In this document: piece by piece, positions 7,373 through 15,615 of the stretch
Numbering within the stretch: the first letter of the stretch is position 1
How the letters are laid out: each line of letters starts with the position of its first letter
NCBI GenBank assembly: GCA_046484325.1
Contig: JAWOJB010000086.1
Span: 1-33,469 of the forward strand
Source of the DNA: JAWOJB01 sp046484325
GTDB taxonomy: Bacteria > Actinomycetota > Acidimicrobiia > Spongiisociales > ZC4RG35
Length of the DNA stretch: 33,469 nucleotides
Direction: 5' to 3'
Program-made: the position numbers and the translations under genes
Notes under the pieces: model-generated
Told to the model about the DNA's origin: nothing
The model's input: the letters and a program-made list of their open reading frames with translations, nothing else
The model's database searches: none

Positions 7373-8608
7373 TCAGCTGCTGGCGCCGATCACGCCCTCG
7401 AGGAGTTGGGGCATGTACCAGACCTGGAACTCGGTCGCCGCCTCGCCCTCGGCCAGGAAGGCCGACCCGTCCTGGTAGTTCAGCGGCCCCGTCCACAGCT
7501 CGAGCCCGCCGGCCAGCTCGGCGATGAAGGCGTCGAGATCGGCCTCCGCCTCGCCGAGGCCCTCACCGTTCACGAACCCAACGATCGAGGTGTCGGGGTT
7601 GTTGATGTCGGACCAGTCGGGGCCCAACCACTGCCACTCGGCGGTGAAGGTTCCCTCCTGGACCGACCGGGCGATGTCGAGATACGCCGGGCCCCAGTGG
7701 AAGTAGGGGACGCCCAGGCAGATCTCGGGCGCCTCCTCACATGCCCCCTCGTAGTCGTAGGGGATGGCCCACACGTTCTCGCCGGCCGCGGCCCGCTGGC
7801 CGGTCCGCACGAGCGCCTCGGTGGTGTCGATGCCCGAGATCACCACGTCGGCCCCACCGTCGAGGAACTCGTTGGTGACCTGGGTGGGGTCGAGCGTCAC
7901 CCCCGGGATCTGGAACCAGAACCCGATCCAGTTCACGGCGAAGGTCAGCTCGGCGGCGTCGCCGCCGCGGTACTCCTCCCAGCAGTGCTTCGCTCCCAGA
8001 TAGGCGGCGTTGACGAGCCGCCGGGTCTCGTCGTTGATCAGCGGGCCGACGTACCCGATCGAGCCTGTCTCGGACTTCAGGGCGGCGGCGCAGCCGGCGA
8101 TCATCTTGCCGTACTCCATCTCGCCCATCACGTTGCCGAGGTTGTCCAGCCCGGCGAAGGCCTTGCCGTCCTCCCAGGCGCTGTCGCCCGACGACCAGAT
8201 CATCGGGACGTCGGGGTGGGCGGCCGCGGCCTCGAGGATCCCGTCCTTCATGTCGTCGGACGTGGCGAAGATGAGCTGCGCGCCCTGGTCGATCATGTCG
8301 TCGACGATCTGGGTCAAAGGCGTGTCGGGCCGATCGGCCGGATTCACCTTGTCGATGACGATCATCGTGGCGCCCAGCATCTCCTCGACATACTCGCCGG
8401 CCTCGCGGTGGGCCTGGCTCCAACCCCGGTCGTCCTGGGGCCCGACGAGGATCATGCCGAAGGTGAGCGGCGCAGCCGGGGCCTCGCCGGTCGTCGTGGT
8501 CTCACCGGCCGCCGTGGTCGTGGTCGTGCCCTCGTCGGCGCCGCAGGCGGCGATCACGAGAGCCAGCGCCAGGACCAGGGCCCAGCGGCGCGAACGTGCC
8601 TGTCTCAT
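7373..8608 (-). CDS. BMP family ABC substrate-binding lipoprotein
   Basis: This is the extracellular lipid-anchored receptor of the importer. It has a signal peptide (MRQARSRRWALVLALALVIAAC) with lipobox-type VIAAC and Cys near residue 22, then a Thr/Ala-rich linker (TTTTTAAGETTTTGEAP). From residue 48 the mature Bmp/Med fold begins with LTFGMILVGPQDDRGWSQAHREAG. Aromatic and acidic positions in DDRGWSQ and in the SSGDSAW region are typical ligand contacts in the family, whose best-known ligands are nucleosides; some members bind other compounds. Length is 411 residues, slightly longer than usual because of the linker. A GGAGGAAGG ribosome site precedes the ATG at 8608. It is the first gene of the importer operon, 115 bases beyond the dehydrogenase gene. 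Confidence 0.92.
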   Translation of the reverse strand: MRQARSRRWALVLALALVIAACGADEGTTTTTAAGETTTTGEAPAAPLTFGMILVGPQDDRGWSQAHREAGEYVEEMLGATMIVIDKVNPADRPDTPLTQIVDDMIDQGAQLIFATSDDMKDGILEAAAAHPDVPMIWSSGDSAWEDGKAFAGLDNLGNVMGEMEYGKMIAGCAAALKSETGSIGYVGPLINDETRRLVNAAYLGAKHCWEEYRGGDAAELTFAVNWIGFWFQIPGVTLDPTQVTNEFLDGGADVVISGIDTTEALVRTGQRAAAGENVWAIPYDYEGACEEAPEICLGVPYFHWGPAYLDIARSVQEGTFTAEWQWLGPDWSDINNPDTSIVGFVNGEGLGEAEADLDAFIAELAGGLELWTGPLNYQDGSAFLAEGEAATEFQVWYMPQLLEGVIGASS

Positions 8609-8723
8609 GACTGTCCTTCCTCCTCATGCCCGTCGCCCGTGCCCGGCACGGCCGGAGAGACGCCGGGGAACGTCGCACCCGTGAGGCTCGCGCGCCCCTG
8701 AGGGCGCGACCAGAGGCTTCCGG

Positions 8724-10196
8724 CTAGACCCCGCCGAGACAGAGGTACTTCGTCTCGAGGTACTCGTCGATCCCATAGGCGCCGCCCTCGCGGCCGATTC
8801 CCGATTGCTTCACCCCGCCGAACGGTGCGATCGGGGTGGAGATGAGGCCGGTGTTGATGCCGACCATCCCATATTCGAGCGCCTCGGCCACCCGGAAGAT
8901 CCGGCCGGGATCGCGGGCGTAGAAATAGGAGGCGAGACCATAGGGGGTGTCGTTGGCCAGCCTCACCGCCTCCGCCTCGGAGCCGAACCGGTAGAGCGGA
9001 GCCACCGGGCCGAAGATCTCCTCGACCGCCATCTCCATGTCCGGCGTGACCCCCGACACCACGGTCGGCTCGAAGAAGGTGCCCCCGAGCGGGTGCACGC
9101 CTCCGCCGGCCAGGACCCGGGCACCCTTTCCCACGGCGTCGTCGAGGAGCTGCTGCACCTTCTCGAGCGCGGATGCGTTGACGAGCGGGCCGATGTCGGT
9201 GGCGGTGTCGGTGGCCGGGCCCACCGTGAGGTTCCGTACCGCCGCCGTCAGCTTCTCGGCGAAAGCCTCGTAGACGGAGTCCTGGACCAGGATCCGGTTG
9301 GCACAGACGCAGGTCTGACCGGCATTCCGGTACTTCGAGGCGATCGCCCCCTCGACGGCGCCGTCGAGATCGGCGTCGTCGAACACGATGAACGGGGCAT
9401 TCCCCCCCAGCTCGAGTGACACCCGCTTGATGGTGGAGGCCGACTGCTCCATGAGGAGCCGCCCGACCTCGGTCGAGCCGGTGAACGAGACCTTCCGCAC
9501 CCTGGGATTGGTGGTGAGCTCCAGGCCGATCGGGCCCGGCCGTCGTCCGGTGACCACGTTGAACACCCCCGGAGGGATGCCTGCCCGGCGGGTGAGCTCG
9601 GCCTGGGCCAGCGCCGAGTAGGGGGTATCCCCGGCCGGCTTGACCACGACGGTGCAGCCGGCGGCGAGCGCAGGCCCCACCTTGCGGGTGATCATGGCGA
9701 GCGGGAAGTTCCAGGGGGTGATGGCGGCCGACACACCCACCGGCTGTTTGACGACGAGCAGCCGCTTGGTCGGATCGTGGGTGGGGATCACGTCCCCGTA
9801 GGTCCGTTTGGCCTCCTCGGCGAACCACTCGACGAAGCCGGCCCCGTAGGTGACCTCTCCCCTGGCCTCCCGGATCGGCTTGCCCATCTCCATCGCCATC
9901 AGGAGGGCGAGATCGTCGGTGTGCTCCACGATCAGGTCGAACCAGGCGCGGAGCAGGCGCGACCGCTCACCGGCGGTCAGGTGCGCCCACGCAGGGAAGG
10001 CGGCGTCGGCGGCCTCGACCGCCCGGGCGGTCTCGGCCCGGCCCATGTCGGGAACCGTGCCGATCACCCCGCCGGTGGAGGGGTTGGTGATCTCGAACTC
10101 GCCTCCCGAGTCGGCGCCCGCCCATTCGCCCCCGATGTAGGCCAGGGTACGGAACAGCTCCGGATCGGCGAGGTGGGGTCTGTGCATCGTCGTCAT
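8724..10196 (-). CDS. gabD: NAD(P)-dependent succinate-semialdehyde dehydrogenase
   Basis: This aldehyde dehydrogenase superfamily enzyme probably oxidises succinate semialdehyde to succinate. The 490-residue product has TPWNFPLAMITRK (cofactor and substrate region, 160-172), VVKPAGDTPYSA, FTGSTEVGR (238-246, Rossmann loop), the general-base motif LELGGNAPFIV with Glu262, and NAGQTCVCANR with the catalytic Cys296. Cys298 two residues later is typical of the GabD branch, where a nearby Cys can form a redox switch. PFGGVKQSGIGREGG near the C-terminus also fits GabD. Its start at 10196 follows the aminotransferase stop by 30 bases, so the pair probably forms a GABA (or other omega-amino acid) breakdown unit. 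A related semialdehyde as substrate cannot be excluded from sequence. Confidence 0.87.
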   Translation of the reverse strand: MTTMHRPHLADPELFRTLAYIGGEWAGADSGGEFEITNPSTGGVIGTVPDMGRAETARAVEAADAAFPAWAHLTAGERSRLLRAWFDLIVEHTDDLALLMAMEMGKPIREARGEVTYGAGFVEWFAEEAKRTYGDVIPTHDPTKRLLVVKQPVGVSAAITPWNFPLAMITRKVGPALAAGCTVVVKPAGDTPYSALAQAELTRRAGIPPGVFNVVTGRRPGPIGLELTTNPRVRKVSFTGSTEVGRLLMEQSASTIKRVSLELGGNAPFIVFDDADLDGAVEGAIASKYRNAGQTCVCANRILVQDSVYEAFAEKLTAAVRNLTVGPATDTATDIGPLVNASALEKVQQLLDDAVGKGARVLAGGGVHPLGGTFFEPTVVSGVTPDMEMAVEEIFGPVAPLYRFGSEAEAVRLANDTPYGLASYFYARDPGRIFRVAEALEYGMVGINTGLISTPIAPFGGVKQSGIGREGGAYGIDEYLETKYLCLGGV

Positions 10197-10226
10197 GGCT
10201 TCCTCTCGTCCGGGCTCCGCGGCAGC

Positions 10227-11435
10227 TCAGGCGGACATGACCTCGGCCAGCGCGTCCATCATCGTGTCGATCTGGTCGTCGGTGATCACCAGTGGCGGGC
10301 ACATCGCCAGCGACGTACCCAGCGGCCGCATGATGACGCCCTTCTCCAGCAATCCGTTCCTGACCGCCACCGCATCCCGACCCTCCGGCACCGTGACCGC
10401 CCAGATCGCACCTTCGCCGCGCACGTCGCGCACGAGCCCGTCGGCCTCCATGCTGTGCAGGGCCGGAGCGAGCCGGGAGCCGATCACCCGGGCCCGATCG
10501 AGCAGGCCCTCCTCGGCGAGGATCTCGATGTTCCGAAGGCCGGCGGCACAGGCGATCGGATGGCCCGAGTACGTGTACCCGGTGCGGAGCACGAACGCCG
10601 GGTCGGACTCGATCGCCTCTCGCACCGATCGCCCCACGATCACGCCCGACAGCGGGACGTAGCCGGACGTCACCGCCTTGGCGAAGGTCACGAGATCGGG
10701 CTCGAAACCGTAGAAGCCGCTCCCGAACCACGTCCCGAGCCGGCCGAACCCGCAGATCACCTCGTCGGCGATGAGGAGGGCCCCGTGCTCGTCGCACATC
10801 CGCCGCACCGCCTGGAGGTAACCCGGAGCGGGCGGATACACCCCCCCGGCCCCCTGGACCGGCTCGGTGAGCACGGCCGCCACCTCGCCCGATCGCTCGG
10901 CGAAGACGTGGGCCAGCGCCTCGGGGTTGTCCGAGGGAACCTGGACGACCTCCCCGACGAGCGGGCCCCAGCCTTCGCGATTGAGCGGTATGCCCTGGGC
11001 CGAGGTGCCCCCGTAGTTGGTCCCGTGGTACCCGTGCTCACGACTGATGATGACGGTTCGCTCGGGGTGGCCACGCCGTACCTGGGTGATCCGGGCCAGC
11101 TTCATGGCGGTGTCCACCGCCTCGGACCCGGAGCTGGCAAAGAACACCCTGCCATCGGGCATCGGGGCGAGCCCGGCGATCGTCGACGCGAGCCGCTCGG
11201 CGGGCTCGTTCGTCCAGGGGTCGAAGGTGTTGTAGGACGCGAGGAGCCGGGCCTGGCCGGCGATGGCCTCGGCCATGTCCTCCCGGCCGTGGCCGACGTT
11301 CATGTACCAGAGCGAGGCCATCCCGTCGATGTAGCGGCGGCCCCGGTCGTCCCAGATCACCGCTCCCTCACCGCCGACGACGGTGATGAACTCGGTCTTG
11401 GCGGGGGACGAGAACGGATGGAGGAAGGCCGTCAT
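10227..11435 (-). CDS. Class III aminotransferase (omega-amino acid / GABA transaminase-like)
   Basis: This PLP enzyme of the class III group moves a terminal amino group from an omega-amino acid or amine to a keto acid. The 402-residue product shows DGMASLWYMNVGHGRED, FFASSGSEAVDTAMKLAR (98-115, phosphate binding), EHGYHGTNYGG, EPVQGAGGV, LIADEVICGFGR (Asp224, PLP ring contact) and TFAKAVTSGYVP with the Schiff-base Lys253. Together with the downstream semialdehyde dehydrogenase it suggests a GABA- or putrescine-type degradation route ending in succinate; beta-alanine or taurine:pyruvate transaminase are alternatives. The ATG at 11435 gives the usual N-terminus. A second ATG at 11456 is possible, and neither has a strong ribosome site. 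It diverges from nfnA across 155 bases that must hold both promoters, but I see no convincing boxes there. Confidence 0.85.
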   Translation of the reverse strand: MTAFLHPFSSPAKTEFITVVGGEGAVIWDDRGRRYIDGMASLWYMNVGHGREDMAEAIAGQARLLASYNTFDPWTNEPAERLASTIAGLAPMPDGRVFFASSGSEAVDTAMKLARITQVRRGHPERTVIISREHGYHGTNYGGTSAQGIPLNREGWGPLVGEVVQVPSDNPEALAHVFAERSGEVAAVLTEPVQGAGGVYPPAPGYLQAVRRMCDEHGALLIADEVICGFGRLGTWFGSGFYGFEPDLVTFAKAVTSGYVPLSGVIVGRSVREAIESDPAFVLRTGYTYSGHPIACAAGLRNIEILAEEGLLDRARVIGSRLAPALHSMEADGLVRDVRGEGAIWAVTVPEGRDAVAVRNGLLEKGVIMRPLGTSLAMCPPLVITDDQIDTMMDALAEVMSA

Positions 11436-11590
11436 GCCGTGTGACCTGGAGCGCATGGACGGAGGCGTCGCAGTGGCCCGGGCAGGGCGGAGGCGTGCTG
11501 AGGGGTGATCCTGGGCATAGGCCCGAGCGTACCCTCCGGTCTTCCGGGCGGCCATCGACAGGCGTTCGGCCCTGGGACCAGAGGACGCAG

Positions 11591-12457
11591 ATGCGTCACG
11601 ATTCGATCGTGGGATACGCGATCCTCGCCACCGAGACCCTGGCCCCCAGTGTTCGTCGCCTCCGGATCGAGGCGCCGCGGGTGGCGCGCCATCAGCGCCC
11701 CGGGCAGTTCGTCATCGTGCGTCCACTCCCCGACAGCGAACGCATCCCCATCACCATCTCGGCCGCCGACCCGGTCGAGGGCTGGATCGAACTGATCGTC
11801 CAGGGGGTCGGGAAGACGACGATGCTGCTCGACGACCTGCCCGAGGGTGCCGAGGTGTCCGACGTGGTCGGGCCCCTCGGTCGCCCGTCCGACGTGCATC
11901 GGTACGGAACGGTGGCCGTGATCGGGGGCGGCGTCGGCACGGCGATCGCCCTCCCCACCGCCGCCGCCCTCCACCGGGCGGGGAACCGGGTCATCGGCAT
12001 CGTGGGCGGGCGGACCCGTGAGCTGGTCATCCTCGAGGACGAGCTCGCCGAGGTGTGCGACGAGGTGATCGCCTGCACCGACGACGGCTCCTACGGGCGG
12101 CCCGGGCTGGTAACCGACGCGCTCGAGGACCTGATCGAGTCGGGGACCACGATCGACCACGTGCTGGCCATCGGGCCGATCCCGATGATGGCGGCCGTGG
12201 AGAGACTCACCGCCGGGCACGGGATCCCCACCTCGGTGAGCCTCAACCCCCTCATGGTCGACGGCACCGGGATGTGCGGGGGATGCCGGGTCTCGGTCGG
12301 CGGGGAGACGAAGTTCGCCTGCGTCGACGGGCCCGAGTTCGATGCCCACGCGGTCGACTTCGAGCTGCTCGCCCGTCGCAACCAGGCCTATCGGGAGTTC
12401 GAGGTCGAGCATCGCCGGGACTACGAGGAAGAATGCCGGCTGGAGCAGGCCCGATGA
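11591..12457 (+). CDS. nfnA: NfnA/SudB-like FAD-NAD(H)-[2Fe-2S] subunit
   Basis: This 288-residue flavoprotein belongs to the ferredoxin-NADP reductase / dihydroorotate-dehydrogenase-electron-transfer group. It pairs with the next gene as in NfnAB (NADH-dependent ferredoxin:NADP oxidoreductase) or sulfide dehydrogenase. Features in order: an FAD barrel with RPGQFVIVRP (36-45) and IPITIS; an NAD domain with VAVIGGGVGTAIALP (108-122) and GGRTRELVILEDE; and a C-terminal [2Fe-2S] site in DGTGMCGGCRVSVGG...FACVDGPEFD, with Cys229, Cys232, Cys244 and Asp224. In characterised NfnA this cluster is held by one Asp and three Cys, and those residues are present here. The ATG at 11591 gives the family start; upstream codons of the frame look non-coding. 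Its stop overlaps the next start (ATGA). The pair could also be annotated as a glutamate-synthase-like reductase. Confidence 0.85.
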   Translation: MRHDSIVGYAILATETLAPSVRRLRIEAPRVARHQRPGQFVIVRPLPDSERIPITISAADPVEGWIELIVQGVGKTTMLLDDLPEGAEVSDVVGPLGRPSDVHRYGTVAVIGGGVGTAIALPTAAALHRAGNRVIGIVGGRTRELVILEDELAEVCDEVIACTDDGSYGRPGLVTDALEDLIESGTTIDHVLAIGPIPMMAAVERLTAGHGIPTSVSLNPLMVDGTGMCGGCRVSVGGETKFACVDGPEFDAHAVDFELLARRNQAYREFEVEHRRDYEEECRLEQAR

Positions 12458-13911
12458 GCGAGCTGACCCGCAAGGAGCGGATGGCGCTGCCCCGGGTCGA
12501 GGCACCCGAGCGTCCGGCCGACGACCGCCGGCACGACTTCACCGAGGTCAACCTCGGTTACACGACCAAGCTCGCCATGCTCGAGGCGGACCGCTGTCTT
12601 CGCTGCCCGCGTCCCAAGTGCGTGGCGGGGTGCCCGGTCGGGGTGCGCATCGACGAGTTCGTGACCGCCGTCGCCGAAGGTGACCTCACCACCGCCGCCG
12701 CGGTGATCGCCCGGGACAACTCGCTGCCGGCGGTGTGCGGGCGGGTGTGCCCGCAGGAGGCCCAGTGCGAAGGCACCTGCGTCCTGGCAGGCAAGGGACG
12801 CCCGATCGCCATCGGCCATCTCGAGCGCTTCGTGGCCGACTGGGAACGGGAGCACGGCGGCGGCCACGGCACCGGCCCCGCCCCGCCCACCGGCAAGCGG
12901 GTGGCGGTCGTCGGAAGCGGTCCGGCGGGCCTCGCCTGCGCATCCGACCTGGCACGGTGGGGACACCGGGTGACCGTCTACGAGGCCCTCCACGAACCGG
13001 GAGGCGTGCTGGTCTACGGCATCCCCGAGTTCCGTCTCCCGAAAGCGATCGTCCGGGCCGAGATCGAGCGGCTGCGGGACATGGGGGTCGAGTTCGTCAC
13101 CGACGCCCCGATCGGCATGGCCGAGACCGTCTCGGAGCTCCTCGAGGACCACGACGCCGTCTTCCTCGGGGTGGGCGCCGGCCTCCCCAAGTTCCTCGGG
13201 ATTCCCGGCGAGAACCTCATCGGTGTGTACTCCGCCAACGAGTTCCTGACCCGTGTCAACCTGATGCGTGCGTGGCAGCCGCACGCCGAGACGCCCGTCT
13301 ACGACCTGCACGAGCGACGGGTGGCGGTGTTCGGTGGCGGTAACACCGCCATGGACGCCGCCCGAACCGCCCTTCGGTTGGGGGCGGCCTGGGTCACGAT
13401 CTTCTATCGCCGCACGCGGACGGAGATGCCGGCGAGGGTCGAGGAGGTCCGCCACGCCGAGGAGGAGGGGGTCGGGCTCGACTTCCTCGTCTCACCCGTC
13501 GAGCTGGTCGGCGACGCCGAGGAGTGGCTCCGGGAGGTGGTGCTCCAGCGGATGGAGTTGGGCGAGCCCGACGCCTCCGGTCGTCGCCGGCCGGTCCCGG
13601 TCCCGGGCAGCGAGTTCCGAGAACCCGTCGACGTGGCGATCGTGGCGGTGGGCAACGACCCCAACCCGCTCATCCGGCGCTCCGATCCCTCGATCCGCCA
13701 CACCCGGTGGGGAACGGTGGAGGCCGACCCCGACACCGGCCGTACCACCCGGCGGGGCGTGTTCGCCGGCGGCGACATCGTCACCGGCGGTGCCACGGTC
13801 ATCCTCGCGATGGGGGCGGGGCGGCGGGCGGCGCGGTCGGTCGACGAGTACCTGCGGACAGGGGTCTGGGAGGCCGAGGAGGCCGGAGAGCCGGAAGGGG
13901 CTCCCGGGTAG
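12454..13911 (+). CDS. nfnB: NfnB/GltD-like NADPH flavoprotein with FeS clusters
   Basis: This is the partner subunit, homologous to the glutamate synthase small chain and NfnB. The 485-residue product has an N-terminal ferredoxin-like domain with two Cys groups, CLRCPRPKCVAGCP (49-62) and CGRVCPQEAQCEGTC (about 95-109), that bind [4Fe-4S] clusters. An FAD Rossmann motif VAVVGSGPAGLACASDL (about 150-166) follows, then YGIPEFRLPK, a second nucleotide site VAVFGGGNTAMDAARTA, and the closing FAGGDIVTGGATVILAMGAGR flavin motif. With NfnA it would move electrons between NADH, NADPH and ferredoxin. In Nfn complexes this is flavin-based bifurcation, but the partner ferredoxin is not visible here. 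A gap of only 10 bases separates it from the ABC exporter genes, so all five genes may share a transcript. Confidence 0.87.
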   Translation: MSELTRKERMALPRVEAPERPADDRRHDFTEVNLGYTTKLAMLEADRCLRCPRPKCVAGCPVGVRIDEFVTAVAEGDLTTAAAVIARDNSLPAVCGRVCPQEAQCEGTCVLAGKGRPIAIGHLERFVADWEREHGGGHGTGPAPPTGKRVAVVGSGPAGLACASDLARWGHRVTVYEALHEPGGVLVYGIPEFRLPKAIVRAEIERLRDMGVEFVTDAPIGMAETVSELLEDHDAVFLGVGAGLPKFLGIPGENLIGVYSANEFLTRVNLMRAWQPHAETPVYDLHERRVAVFGGGNTAMDAARTALRLGAAWVTIFYRRTRTEMPARVEEVRHAEEEGVGLDFLVSPVELVGDAEEWLREVVLQRMELGEPDASGRRRPVPVPGSEFREPVDVAIVAVGNDPNPLIRRSDPSIRHTRWGTVEADPDTGRTTRRGVFAGGDIVTGGATVILAMGAGRRAARSVDEYLRTGVWEAEEAGEPEGAPG

Positions 13912-13921
13912 CCTGCAGGGG

Positions 13922-14851
13922 ATGTCCGCCCCCCTCGTCGAGGCGCGTTCGCTCACGAAGCGATTCGGCACGTTCACCGCCGTGGACGGCGTGGACTTCG
14001 ACGTCGCCGAGGGCGAGGCCTTCGGTTTCCTGGGACCCAACGGAGCCGGCAAGAGCTCGACGATGCGGATGATCGCCGCCGTGTCCCCGCCCAGCTCGGG
14101 ACGTCTCCGGGTGCTGGGCCTCGATCCCGCCACCGACGGCCCGGCGATCCGAGCCCGGCTGGGGGTCGTCCCCCAGGAGGACAACCTCGACCTCGAGCTG
14201 ACCGTGCACGAGAACCTGCTCATCTACGGGAGGTACTTCGGGCTGTCCCGCCGGGAGATCGAGCCCCGGATCGCGGAGCTGCTGGAGTTCGCCCAGCTCA
14301 CCGAGCGACGTGACCACCGGGTCGAGCCGCTGTCCGGGGGGATGAAGCGGCGCCTGACCATCGCCCGGGGTCTCGTCAACCGGCCCGACCTCCTGCTGCT
14401 CGACGAGCCGACCACCGGTCTCGACCCCCAGGCCCGGCACCTGCTGTGGGACCGCCTGTACCGCCTCAAGCGGGACGGGGTGACCCTCATCATCACCACC
14501 TACTACATGGATGAGGCCGAGTAACTCTGCGACCGGCTCGTGATCATGGATGGCGGGGCGATCGTCGCCGAAGGGTCACCCCGGGACCTCATCCAGGAGC
14601 ACTCACCCCGAGAGGTGGTCGAGATGCGCTTCGCCGCCGGCACCCAGCAGTCCGTGCTCCCGGGCCTCGAGGACCTCGCCGCCCGGCGCGAGGTGCTACC
14701 CGACCGGGTCCTGCTCTACACCGACGACGCCGAACAGACCCTGGCCGGCGCCGCCGCCCGCGGCATCCATCCCGAGTCGACGGTCACCCGCCGCTCGACA
14801 CTCGAAGACGTGTTCCTCCGGCTCACCGGGAGGAGGCTGGTAGACGGATGA
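13922..14851 (+). pseudogene. ABC-2 exporter ATPase (NodI/DrrA type) with in-frame TAA
   Basis: This is an ATPase of an ABC-2 exporter: RSLTKRFGTFTAVDGVDFDV, Walker A GPNGAGKSS (38-46), Q-loop VVPQEDNLD, signature LSGGMKRRL, Walker B LLLLDEPTTGLDP, then ITTYYMDEAE. Codon 201 is TAA (14522-14524). The same frame then continues LCDRLVIMDGGAIVAEGSPRDLI... to the TGA at 14849, exactly as homologues read without a break (usually ...DEAEQLCDRLVIMD). A single C-to-T change of a Gln codon would explain this. The truncated 200-residue form keeps both Walker motifs and the signature but loses the C-terminal regulatory part. A GTG at 14540 could begin the remainder but has no ribosome site. The two permease genes downstream are intact and coupled to the far end of this gene. 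The choice between a recent nonsense mutation and a sequence error is open. Confidence 0.85.
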
Positions 14852-15615
14852 CGGCGCGATCCCTTCGCGTGCTCGAGGCGAGCGCCCGGAACTACCGGCG
14901 GACGTGGCGAGGCAGTGTCATCAGCACCTTCCTCAGCCCGGTCCTGTTCCTGCTGGCGATGGGCGTCGGGCTGGGGGCCCTCGTCGATGACGGGGGCGGG
15001 GGCCTCGGCGTCCCTTACCTCACCTTCGTGGCCCCCGGGCTGCTCGCCGCCACCGCCATGCAGACGGGGGCTGGGGACGGGGCCTGGCCGGTCATGGCCG
15101 GGATGAAGTGGAGGAAGAACTTCCACGCCGCCGTCGCCACCCCGGTCACGAGCCGGGACCTCGTGGTCGGTCACCTCGGCTGGGTGGCGATCCGCCTGGC
15201 GTTCGTGCTCATCGTCTACGCGGTTGCCATCTCGGCGTTCGGGGCCCTGACCCCGGCGCGAGCCCTGCTGGCGGCGGGACCCGCCCTGCTCACCGGGGTG
15301 GCGTTCGCGGCAGCCACCACCGCCTACGCCGCCGCCCTCGAGAACGAGACCGGGCTCTCCAACCTGTTCCGGTTCGGGATCGTCCCCCTCTTCCTGTTCT
15401 CGGGTACGTTCTTCCCGATCTCCCAGCTCCCCGACTGGATCGAGCGGGTCGCCTACGCCACCCCGCTGTGGCACGGGGTCGACCTCAGCCGGGCGCTGGC
15501 GCTGGGGACGCCGACCACCCTCCCGGCCTGGGTGAGCGTCGGCTACCTCATCGCCATGCTGACCGCCGGCACCGCCGTGGCCATGCGTCGATTCGAGCGG
15601 AGGCTCAAGTCGTGA
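14848..15615 (+). CDS. ABC-2 type exporter permease (NodJ-like), subunit 1
   Basis: This integral membrane permease has 255 residues and about six hydrophobic segments, beginning MTARSLRVLEASARNYRRTWRGSVIS with a basic cytoplasmic N-terminus. The family pattern is present: FLSPVLFLLAMGVGLGALV, YLTFVAPGLLAATAMQTG, MKWRKNFHAAVATPVTSRDLVVGH (coupling helix facing the ATPase) and FLFSGTFFPISQLPDWIERVAYATPLWHGVDLSRALALG. The last pattern is the ABC2_membrane signature of drug, lipid or polysaccharide exporters. The ATG overlaps the ATPase stop (ATGA) and its own stop overlaps the next start (GTGA). The transported compound cannot be inferred from sequence. Confidence 0.88.
   Translation: MTARSLRVLEASARNYRRTWRGSVISTFLSPVLFLLAMGVGLGALVDDGGGGLGVPYLTFVAPGLLAATAMQTGAGDGAWPVMAGMKWRKNFHAAVATPVTSRDLVVGHLGWVAIRLAFVLIVYAVAISAFGALTPARALLAAGPALLTGVAFAAATTAYAAALENETGLSNLFRFGIVPLFLFSGTFFPISQLPDWIERVAYATPLWHGVDLSRALALGTPTTLPAWVSVGYLIAMLTAGTAVAMRRFERRLKS

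Noticed and set aside
8691..8708. 7-bp GC hairpin downstream of gabD as a terminator
   Set aside because: It has a short stem and no T-run; such hairpins arise often by chance at this base composition.
11436..11590. Promoters in the divergent aminotransferase/nfnA gap
   Set aside because: Promoters must exist there, but I could not find convincing -35/-10 boxes or an operator, so none is annotated.
14522..14524. Programmed readthrough or stop-codon recoding at the TAA in the ABC ATPase
   Set aside because: TAA is rarely recoded, no stem-loop or special context follows, and a one-base mutation or error is simpler.
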